From: Micromonospora antibiotica
Lineage (GTDB): Bacteria > Actinomycetota > Actinomycetes > Mycobacteriales > Micromonosporaceae
Assembly (NCBI RefSeq): GCF_017599305.1
Contig: NZ_JAGFWR010000033.1
Location: 1-64,000, forward strand
DNA: 64,000 nt
Direction: 5' to 3'
Each line of letters begins with the position of its first letter. Within the stretch, counting starts at the first letter, position 1. This document shows positions 25,879-32,713 of this stretch, in pieces. The notes beneath the pieces are model-generated. The model did no database searches and was not told the DNA's origin. It saw only the letters and a list, made by a program, of their open reading frames with translations. The translations under genes were made by a program, and so were the position numbers.

Positions 25879-25908
25879 AGTATCGATAGCGCTCTACCGT
25901 ACTGTCAA
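25879..25908 (-). promoter_or_regulatory. Xylanase promoter with overlapping AGCGCT palindrome
   Basis: On the minus strand TTGACA (25903-25908) and GATACT (25879-25884) are separated by 18 bp. The spacer contains TAGAGCGCTATC, an imperfect palindrome centred on AGCGCT, the core common to LacI-family operators of cellulose and xylan genes. The start would lie about 50 bases ahead of the GTG. Confidence 0.6.
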
Positions 25909-26021
25909 CAACTTTCGGAAATGTTCCGGAAACCTCGCCGGGTGGGCTGACCTGGCGCAAGTCGGATTCGCGCAGGTGGACGCGCCGGGACGCGGAGTGG
26001 TTGGCCGGAAGACACCCGGTT

Positions 26022-26043
26022 CCGTCCGCCGTCCGGCGGACGG
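26022..26043. promoter_or_regulatory. Inverted repeat upstream of the rox leader
   Basis: CCGTCCGCC-GTCC-GGCGGACGG is a perfect 9-bp inverted repeat with a 4-nt loop, about 113 bp before the leader ATG. It could be an operator or, if transcribed, an attenuator-type hairpin. The rifamycin-associated element known from other rox genes was not seen. Confidence 0.4.
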
Positions 26044-26155
26044 ACGCCGAAACATTCGAAATTCGGGGCCGGACGGCCGAAAAAGGCGCTGGACAGGCCG
26101 CCGGCCGGTGGATAGGTTGCCGCTGCCCGTGACGCAGCCCGAGGAGGTGAGACCC

Positions 26156-26215
26156 ATGAACGCCGTACCCACGTGGGTGCTCCCCCTGCCCGTCGCGGTC
26201 GGACGACCGACGTAA
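26156..26215 (+). CDS. Putative 19-residue leader peptide of rox
   Basis: ATG 26156 follows a very good GAGGAGGTGAG ribosome site and opens a 19-codon frame (MNAVPTWVLPLPVAVGRPT) ending in TAA, 51 bases before the rox GTG. The sequence inside it can fold (CCCACGTGGG, and GTCGG-ACGA-CCGAC near the stop). A strong site in front of so short a frame suggests a translated leader used for attenuation or reinitiation. The peptide resembles nothing I know. Confidence 0.4.
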   Translation: MNAVPTWVLPLPVAVGRPT

Positions 26216-26266
26216 CCGTCGCCCGGGAGCGCCCCACCCACCAGGCTCTCCCGGAAGGCGCTTCCC

Positions 26267-27781
26267 GTGCACCAGTCGCCGCTCGCCACCACCCCGCCCA
26301 CCGCAGCGGTCGGGCCCGCACCAGGTTTCCCGGCCCCTGCCGGCCGGCCACCCCACGACACCGACGTGATCATCGTCGGCTGCGGCCCGACCGGGGCGAT
26401 GCTCGCCGCCGAACTACGCCTGCACGACGTGCGGGTCCTCGTCCTGGAACGGGAGACCGAGCCCACCTCGATGGTGCGGATCGTCGGCCTGCACGTCCGC
26501 AGCATCGAACTGATGGCGATGCGCGGCCTGCTCGACCGTCTGCACGAACACGGCCGGCGACGACCCGCCGCCGGCTTCTTCGCCGCCATCGCCGCGCCCC
26601 CGCCCCCCGGACTGGACACCGCCCACCCCTACCTGCTGGGCATCCCGCAGCCGGTCGTCGTGCGGCTGCTCGAAGAGCACGCGACCGACCTGGGGGCGCA
26701 GGTCCGCCACGGCACGCCGGTGGTGGGCCTCGACCAGGACGACGACGGGGTGACCGCCACGCTGGCCGACGGGCACCGGTTGCGGGCCCGCTACCTCGTC
26801 GGCTGCGACGGCGGGCGCAGCACCGTGCGCAAGCTGCTCGGCGTCGCCTTCCCCGGCGAGCCGACGCGGAACGAGACCCTGATGGGGGAGGTGGCGGTCG
26901 GCAGGTCGCCCGAGGAGATCGCGGCCACACTGGCCGGGCTCGGGGAGGTCGACAGACGCTTCAGTCTGACCCCCTTCGGCGGCGGGTCCTGCCGCGTCGT
27001 CGTCCCCGCCGCCGGGGTCACCGACCGTGCCGTACCGCCCACCATCGACGAGGTCCGGCAGCAGTTGCGCGCCGTCGCCGGCACCGACTTCGGGGTGCAC
27101 TCGCCACGCTGGCTGTCCCGCTTCGGCGACGCCACCCGGCTGGCCGACGCGTACCGGGTGGGACGGGTGCTGCTGGCCGGCGACGCGGCGCACATCCATC
27201 CGCCCATCGGTGGGCAGGGCCTCAACCTCGGCATACAGGACGCGGTCAACCTCGGCTGGAAGCTGGCCGCCCAGGTCCGGGGCTGGGCACCGGCCACCCT
27301 GCTGGACACCTACCAGGACGAACGCCGTCCGGTCGCCGTGGACGTGCTGGACAACACCCGCGCCCAGACGGAACTGCTCTCCGACGGACCGGGCGCGCGG
27401 GCCGTACGTCGGCTGCTCACCGAACTGGTGGCCTTCGACGCGGTGAACCGCCACCTGACCGAGAAGATCACCGCGATCGGCGTCCGCTACGACCTCGGCC
27501 CGGGACCCGACCTGCTCGGCCGGCGGCTGCGTGACCTCGACCTGCGTCGGGGTCGCCTCTACGACCGGCTGCGCCACGGCCGGGGCCTGCTGCTGGACCG
27601 CACCGGCCGGCTCGGCGTCGCCGGCTGGACCGACCGGGTCGACCACCTCACCGACCCCACGGTGGACCTGGCCGCCCCGGGCGTCCTGCTGCGCCCGGAC
27701 GGTCACGTCGCCTGGGCCGGCGACGACCAACAGGACCTGGACGGTCACCTGACCCGTTGGTTCGGCCGACCCGCCACCTGA
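26267..27781 (+). CDS. rox: Rifamycin (rifampin) monooxygenase
   Basis: A 504-residue class A flavin monooxygenase that inactivates rifamycins by hydroxylating the naphthoquinone/ansa linkage. The FAD motif is at about 36-45 (IIVGCGPTGA) and is followed by LHVRSIELMAMRGLLDRL. Rox-type blocks include LGIPQPVVVRLLEEHA, YLVGCDGGRSTVRKLLGV, FGVHSPRWLSRFGDATR, the FAD-phosphate block LLAGDAAHIHPPIGGQGLNL and the C-terminal LLRPDGHVAW. These blocks agree closely with my memory of Streptomyces Rox, so the call is strong. The N-terminus has about 30 extra residues; GTG 26366 is an unlikely shorter start. The gene is probably for resistance to ansamycins made by neighbours. Confidence 0.9.
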   Translation: MHQSPLATTPPTAAVGPAPGFPAPAGRPPHDTDVIIVGCGPTGAMLAAELRLHDVRVLVLERETEPTSMVRIVGLHVRSIELMAMRGLLDRLHEHGRRRPAAGFFAAIAAPPPPGLDTAHPYLLGIPQPVVVRLLEEHATDLGAQVRHGTPVVGLDQDDDGVTATLADGHRLRARYLVGCDGGRSTVRKLLGVAFPGEPTRNETLMGEVAVGRSPEEIAATLAGLGEVDRRFSLTPFGGGSCRVVVPAAGVTDRAVPPTIDEVRQQLRAVAGTDFGVHSPRWLSRFGDATRLADAYRVGRVLLAGDAAHIHPPIGGQGLNLGIQDAVNLGWKLAAQVRGWAPATLLDTYQDERRPVAVDVLDNTRAQTELLSDGPGARAVRRLLTELVAFDAVNRHLTEKITAIGVRYDLGPGPDLLGRRLRDLDLRRGRLYDRLRHGRGLLLDRTGRLGVAGWTDRVDHLTDPTVDLAAPGVLLRPDGHVAWAGDDQQDLDGHLTRWFGRPAT

Positions 27782-27947
27782 GCACGACCGCCGACCGGGA
27801 CCGCACCGCCCGGTCGGCGGGTGTCATGCCGGGAACCCACCGGGGGTACGCCCGGACGGTCGGGGCGGTCGACCGAGTAGGAATACTCAGGTACCCACCG
27901 CATCCGGCCTCAAGACCCGACGCGGGGACCCGGACAGAGTGGTCGGC

Positions 27948-29528
27948 ATGGCCGAGCTACCGCACCGACCCGTCGTCCTGCGTACCGTCGAATCGCCGTT
28001 GCCGGCCGTGGTGGCGCACGGCCGGCAGGTCGGCCTGGGGGCCCTCGGCCGCGCGGTGGCCGCGCTGGCCCGGCTCGCCGCCCGACACCCCGCCGGCTGG
28101 CGCTGGGTCGCGCGCCGGCACCACCCGGCACTGGACGGGCTGGCCGCCGCGCACGCCCGGGCGGTGTGCGCGCGGGCCGCCCGGCAGGTCCCCGCCTACC
28201 GCGCCTTCCTGCAAGCCCGCCCGGCGGGCGTGCGCCGCCGGCTCGTCGACTTCCCGGAAACCGACAAGGCCAGCTACGTCGTCGCCCACGACGCCGCCGC
28301 GCGCTGCCGGCACGGGCGGCTGCCCACCCGGGGGGTGGTGGTCGACGAGTCGGCCGGCTCGGCCGGGCAGCCGTTCAACTGGCCCCGCAGCGACCGGGAA
28401 CTGCGCGCCGTGCACCGCGACATCGCCGGCTACACCGGACTGGTCTTCCCGATGCGCCGACCCTTCGTCATCAACGCCTACTCGATGGGAGCCTGGGCGA
28501 CCGGGACGACCACCGGCGCGGCGATGGCCCGGATCGCGGTGGTGAAGAACACCGGCCCCGACCTCGGCAAGATCATCGACACCCTGCGGGAGTTCGGCCC
28601 CGACTTCGACTACCTGGTGACCGCCTACCCGCCGTTCCTCAAGCACCTGCGGGACCGGCTCGACGCCGAGGGCTTCCCCTGGTCGCGCTACCGGGTCTCC
28701 GCCAGCTGCGGCGGCGAGGGGATGACCGAGGCGCTGCGCGACTACCTGGAGCAACGCTTCACCCTCGTCCGGTCCGCGTACGGGGCGTCGGACCTGAGCA
28801 TCGGCATCGGCGCGGAGACCCGGTTCACCGTGTGGCTGCGCAGGCGGTTGCAGACCGACCGGGGGCTGCGGACGGCGCTGCTCGGCACCGACGAGCAACG
28901 GCTGCCGATGGTGTTCCAGTACAACCCGTTCGCCACCTACCTGGAGACCAACGAGCGACGGGAACTGGTCTGCACCGTCACCGGCGGCGACGTGCTCCAA
29001 CCCCGGCTGCGGTACAACGTCGGGGACGAGGCGCTGCTCGTGTCGTACCGGCGGGTCGTCGAGCTGGTCTGCGCCGACCCGGTACGCCGGGCCGAACTGC
29101 GCACCGCGGTCTCCGCCGAGCGGATGACGCTGCCGCTGCTGCTGCTCTTCGGGCGCAGCGACTCCACCATCTCCTACCTCGGCGCGAACCTCTACCCGCA
29201 GGACGTCGAGTACGGCCTCTACGTCGGCAACCCGTACGCCGCCGAGATCAGCCGGTTCTGCCTCGCCCTGGTCGAGGACGCGACGCTGGAGACCCGGCCG
29301 GTCATCCACCTCGAACTGCGCCGACCGCTGGCCGACCCGCAACGCGACGCGCTCGTCGACGAGTGCCGCCTCGGCGTACGCCGGCACCTGACCTCGGTCT
29401 CCCGCGACTTCGCCCAGTCCCTGGTGGAGGACGCCACCGCCGGGGACCTGCGGGTCGAGCTGCACGAACCCGGCACCGGCCCGTTCGCCGGCCAACAGAA
29501 GATCAAGAACAGCTACCTGGTGAGGTGA
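27948..29528 (+). CDS. PaaK/F390-synthetase-like adenylate-forming enzyme
   Basis: A 526-residue protein related to phenylacetate-CoA ligase and coenzyme F390 synthetase. Recognisable features are VVVDESAGSAGQPFNWPRS (the P-loop-like Ser/Gly region, here altered to SAGSAG), SCGGEGMTEALRDYL with the following YGASD motif, and the acidic NVGDEALLVSY block. The C-terminal half has LLFGRSDSTISYLGANLYPQDVE, the hinge that closes adenylating enzymes. It should activate a carboxylic acid with ATP; the acceptor is unknown. ATG 27948 is preferred over GTG 27939 because of ribosome-site spacing. It is the first gene of a tight four-gene operon. Confidence 0.8.
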   Translation: MAELPHRPVVLRTVESPLPAVVAHGRQVGLGALGRAVAALARLAARHPAGWRWVARRHHPALDGLAAAHARAVCARAARQVPAYRAFLQARPAGVRRRLVDFPETDKASYVVAHDAAARCRHGRLPTRGVVVDESAGSAGQPFNWPRSDRELRAVHRDIAGYTGLVFPMRRPFVINAYSMGAWATGTTTGAAMARIAVVKNTGPDLGKIIDTLREFGPDFDYLVTAYPPFLKHLRDRLDAEGFPWSRYRVSASCGGEGMTEALRDYLEQRFTLVRSAYGASDLSIGIGAETRFTVWLRRRLQTDRGLRTALLGTDEQRLPMVFQYNPFATYLETNERRELVCTVTGGDVLQPRLRYNVGDEALLVSYRRVVELVCADPVRRAELRTAVSAERMTLPLLLLFGRSDSTISYLGANLYPQDVEYGLYVGNPYAAEISRFCLALVEDATLETRPVIHLELRRPLADPQRDALVDECRLGVRRHLTSVSRDFAQSLVEDATAGDLRVELHEPGTGPFAGQQKIKNSYLVR

Positions 29529-29530
29529 CC

Positions 29531-29971
29531 ATGCGTACCCGTGACTTCTCCCGTGCCCCCGCGCAGGCCCGCGCCGGCGCCATGTTCATCGGCGGCACCC
29601 GCTACACCAACCCGCTGGTGCTGCTGCGGCTCGCCCCCTCCTGGTTCCGGATGCTGCGCGACATGCGCCGGATGAACGGCTACTGCTGGCACACCGTCTA
29701 CTGGCAGTTCCCGCTGACCCTCGGCACCATCGCGTTCTTCACCGACCGCGACGCGATGCTGCGCTTCGCCCGCACCCGGCACCACCGCCGGCTGATGGTC
29801 TGGCTGACCGACGGCACCCGCAACGCCACCGCCGGCTTCATCCGGCTCTACACCGCCAGCCCCGACGGCTACTCCAACGGCACCTGGCGGGCCGAGGGCC
29901 CGCAGATGGGGCACATCGACACCTTCACCCCGCTGGGCGCGGAGACGGCCGGGCCGGCGGTCCGCCGATGA
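29531..29971 (+). CDS. Small ABM/DUF4188-like protein
   Basis: A 146-residue protein starting 2 bp after the ligase gene. Its pattern (GAMFIGGTRYTNPL, FRMLRDMRRMNGYCWHTVYW, FFTDRDAMLRFARTRHHRRLM) suggests a ferredoxin-like alpha/beta fold of the antibiotic-biosynthesis-monooxygenase or DUF4188 kind. Those proteins bind small hydrophobic molecules and sometimes act without cofactors. Family assignment is tentative. The ATGA overlap with the next gene shows that it belongs to the operon. Confidence 0.55.
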   Translation: MRTRDFSRAPAQARAGAMFIGGTRYTNPLVLLRLAPSWFRMLRDMRRMNGYCWHTVYWQFPLTLGTIAFFTDRDAMLRFARTRHHRRLMVWLTDGTRNATAGFIRLYTASPDGYSNGTWRAEGPQMGHIDTFTPLGAETAGPAVRR

Positions 29972-31056
29972 GCCCCGCCCGGCACCGGTTCACCCGGGTC
30001 ACCGACCGGCGCGGCCTGCGGCAGTTCCTCGCCTTCGGCGACCGGCTCTACGCCGGCGAACCCCGCCACGTGCCCACCCCCCGCCAGCAGATCCGCCGCT
30101 GGTGGCGCGACGGCGTGCCGCTGTACCTGCTGCGCGACGCCGCCGGCACGGTCGTCGGCCGCACCACCCTGCACACCGACGCGGACTTCGACGCCAAGCT
30201 CGGCCGACGGTGCCAGCTGTTCGGGCTCACCGAGTTCACCGAGCGGGCCGGGAAACCACTGTTCGACGCGATCACCGCGCACGCCGGCACCGACCGGGAC
30301 CTGCTGTTCGGCCCGGTGGCGCTGCTGCCCAACCAGGCCGGCGGGGTGATCACCTCCGGGCACGCCGAGCGCGGCTTCGTCGACAGCGCCTGGAACCCGC
30401 CGTGGTACCCGACCGCCTACGAGGCGTACGGGTTCCGCCGCCGGTTCGAGGCCGACACCTGGATCTGCCCCGTGCCGGCCCCACCGGAGCCCCTCCCGCC
30501 GGTGCACGTCGACCCGGACGGCGCCCGGATCGCGCTGCACCGGGGCGACGTCCGCCACCTCGACGACCAGCTCGACCTGCTGCGCGGGATGCTCAACGCC
30601 TCCTTCGCCCAGCTCGGCTACTACACGCCGATCTCCGCCGCGCAGCTACGGCGGCAGACCGACGGGCTGGCGTACCTGCTGGACGAGTCGCTGCTGCTCT
30701 ACCTGACCCGCGACGGCGAGCCGGTGGCGTTCGTGCTCTGCGTACCCGACATCAGCGAGTTCCTGATCGCCGTCCGGGGCGACCTGCACCTGGTCAACCA
30801 GGCCCGGTTGCTGGCCGCCCGCCGCCGCTACCGTCGGGAGGCGGTGCTGATCGTCAAGGGGGTCCTTCCGCAGCACCAGGGGCGCGGCTACCAACGGCTG
30901 CTCTCCACCCACCTGCACCGCAACCTGTACACCGGCGGCTACACCACGCTGCGCAGCACCTACGTCGAGCGGGACAACACCGCCTCGGCCGCCCAGTACC
31001 GCCGCCTCGGCGGTCGCCCGCTGCACGGCTACACCTTCTACGCCAAGGAGCGGTAG
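29968..31056 (+). CDS. GNAT-like acyltransferase
   Basis: A 362-residue protein with a GNAT fold in its C-terminal half. Residues near 285-330 (VLIVKGVLPQHQGRGYQRLL) carry the Q/RxxGxG/A acetyl-CoA loop, and the last 60 residues end in the usual beta strand (YRRLGGRPLHGYTFYAKER). The N-terminal half resembles the YghO-type duplicated GNAT proteins. It may transfer an acyl group onto the product of the adenylating enzyme upstream; this is inferred from operon context alone. Confidence 0.7.
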   Translation: MSPARHRFTRVTDRRGLRQFLAFGDRLYAGEPRHVPTPRQQIRRWWRDGVPLYLLRDAAGTVVGRTTLHTDADFDAKLGRRCQLFGLTEFTERAGKPLFDAITAHAGTDRDLLFGPVALLPNQAGGVITSGHAERGFVDSAWNPPWYPTAYEAYGFRRRFEADTWICPVPAPPEPLPPVHVDPDGARIALHRGDVRHLDDQLDLLRGMLNASFAQLGYYTPISAAQLRRQTDGLAYLLDESLLLYLTRDGEPVAFVLCVPDISEFLIAVRGDLHLVNQARLLAARRRYRREAVLIVKGVLPQHQGRGYQRLLSTHLHRNLYTGGYTTLRSTYVERDNTASAAQYRRLGGRPLHGYTFYAKER

Positions 31057-32031
31057 GTGGACCACGACGCGTTCCGGCGGCTCGAACGGTGGTGCTGGCG
31101 GGCCCCGAGCGCGCACAACACCCAACCGTGGCGGCTGCGCTACGAACCCGATGCGATCCGGATCGGCTGGGACCCCGCCCACACCCTGCCCGCCGGCGAC
31201 CCCACCGGCCGGGACCTGCGGCTGTCCCTCGGCGCGTTCGTCGAGACGTGCCTGATCGTCGCGGCCGATGCCGGCCTGCGGCTGGACTATCTCGCCGACC
31301 ACGACGAACACCACAGGTGGGTGGGGTTGCTGCGCCCCGCCCCGGACCGCTACCCGACCCCGTTCCGCACCACCGACGTGTGGGAACGCCGGACCGACCG
31401 GGGTCACCTCGCCGCCGGGGTGGACGGGGACACCCTCGCGGCGGTGGACGCGGTCGCCCGGCCGGCCGGCGGCAGCGTACGGACCGTGCCGCAGGCCGGG
31501 CGGCTCGGTGCCCTGCTGCGCGCCGCCGACCGTCGGCTCTACGCGGACCCGGCGGTCGTCGGCGAACTGCGCCGCTGGCTGCGGCTGGACCCCACCCACC
31601 CGGGCTACCACGCCGACGGGCTCACCGACCGCTGCCTCGCCTTGTCGCGGCCCGCCGCCACCGGGCTGCGCGCGGCGCTGGCCGGGTACCCGGTGCTGCG
31701 CCCGCTGGGCCTGCCGAGGCTGCTCGCCGCCGCCGCGGGCGACCCGCTCGCCCAGGGCGGCACCGTGCTCGTCCTGGTCGCCCCGGACCACCTCGACGAG
31801 CCCGGCCAGGTCGAGTTCGGCCGGGTGCTGATGCGCACCTGGCTGACCCTGCACACGGCGGGGCTGGCGGCACACCCGCTGAGCCAGCTCATCGACGTCC
31901 CCACCACCCGGACGGCGCTCGGTGCGCTGCTCGACGTCGCGCCGCAGCGTCTGCTGCACGTCGCCCGGGTGGGCCGGCCCACCCGGCCCGCACCCCGCTC
32001 CGCCCGCCGGGTCGCCGCCGGTCGGGCCTGA
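31057..32031 (+). CDS. Nitroreductase-family flavoprotein (Acg-like)
   Basis: A 324-residue FMN-dependent oxidoreductase of the nitroreductase superfamily. The FMN-phosphate motif is at the N-terminus (RAPSAHNTQPWRLR, about 15-28), and the second conserved part (FGRVLMRTWLTLHTAGLAAHPLSQLID) is near the C-terminus. Length and layout fit the Acg/Rv3127-type branch of actinobacteria, some members of which have lost enzyme activity and only bind FMN. GTG 31057 follows AAGGAG directly after the GNAT stop. It is the last gene of the four-gene operon. Confidence 0.82.
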   Translation: MDHDAFRRLERWCWRAPSAHNTQPWRLRYEPDAIRIGWDPAHTLPAGDPTGRDLRLSLGAFVETCLIVAADAGLRLDYLADHDEHHRWVGLLRPAPDRYPTPFRTTDVWERRTDRGHLAAGVDGDTLAAVDAVARPAGGSVRTVPQAGRLGALLRAADRRLYADPAVVGELRRWLRLDPTHPGYHADGLTDRCLALSRPAATGLRAALAGYPVLRPLGLPRLLAAAAGDPLAQGGTVLVLVAPDHLDEPGQVEFGRVLMRTWLTLHTAGLAAHPLSQLIDVPTTRTALGALLDVAPQRLLHVARVGRPTRPAPRSARRVAAGRA

Positions 32032-32146
32032 CCGTCGGCACGCCCCGACCGGCGTCCCGGGGACTGTCCGGTTGCCGACCGCGCGTGGGCGTCGACCGGC
32101 GTACGGTGGCCGCGCAGACCCGTCGACCCCATCCGAGGCAGGCCCG

Positions 32147-32713
32147 ATGACCCATGGCACGTCGATGTCGGCCGGCCGGGACGCGACCTTCGACGACCTG
32201 GTCCGGCTGGCCGTCCGGGCGGTCGCCCCCGACGAGGAACCGCTGCTGGGCCTGCTCGCCCCCGACTACCACCGCCGCCCCGGCCACTGGCGACGCGATC
32301 CGGGCGCGCTGACCCGGGTGGGTGGTGGCGAGGCGGGCGGCGGCGGTTTCGAGGCGGTGGTCGAACCGCTCCTGCCGTACCTGCTGGTGCTCACCGGGGT
32401 GGCGGTGGAGGCGCTGCGCGACGGCGTGCGCGACCAGGCCACCGAGGCGGTCCGTGGTGGCCTGCGCGGGCTCGGCCGGCGGTGGCGCACCCGGGGCCGG
32501 CGGGCCGTCGACCCACCGCCACCCGAGGTGCGGCTGCGGCCGGGTCAGCTGCTGCGGATCGAGGAGGCGGTCACCGCCGCCGCCCGCGATCCCCGTTGGA
32601 CGCTCACCGAGGACCAGGTCGCGGTGTTGCGTGACGCCGTACGCGACGCGTTCGCCCAGCGCTTCGGTGTCGCCGGGCCCGACACTGCCGAGGGTGATGT
32701 CGACGGTCGCTGA
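32147..32713 (+). CDS. Hypothetical protein paired with the M48 peptidase
   Basis: A 188-residue protein that I do not recognise. The N-terminal 50 residues are acidic and helical. A Gly-rich spot is followed by the hydrophobic stretch VEPLLPYLLVLTGVAVEALRD, possibly membrane-associated. A basic segment (GLGRRWRTRGRRAVDPPPPE) and a helical C-terminus complete it. Its last 17 bases overlap the start of the M48 peptidase gene, so the two are translationally coupled. It may be a partner or regulator of the peptidase. Confidence 0.6.
   Translation: MTHGTSMSAGRDATFDDLVRLAVRAVAPDEEPLLGLLAPDYHRRPGHWRRDPGALTRVGGGEAGGGGFEAVVEPLLPYLLVLTGVAVEALRDGVRDQATEAVRGGLRGLGRRWRTRGRRAVDPPPPEVRLRPGQLLRIEEAVTAAARDPRWTLTEDQVAVLRDAVRDAFAQRFGVAGPDTAEGDVDGR

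Larger units (their letters stand above)
25820..26155. other. Divergent control region between xylanase and rox
   Basis: There are no genes in these 336 bases. The left part (to about 25925) is AT-richer and carries the xylanase promoter. Next to it are two TTTCCGRAA-like words at about 25913-25932. The right part holds the inverted repeat at 26022-26043 and leads into the short leader frame ahead of rox. Confidence 0.5.

Noticed and set aside
25920..26266. Search for the rifamycin-associated element ahead of rox
   Set aside because: No sequence close to the GGGGCTTGC-type palindrome that I remember from other rox genes was found, so none is claimed.
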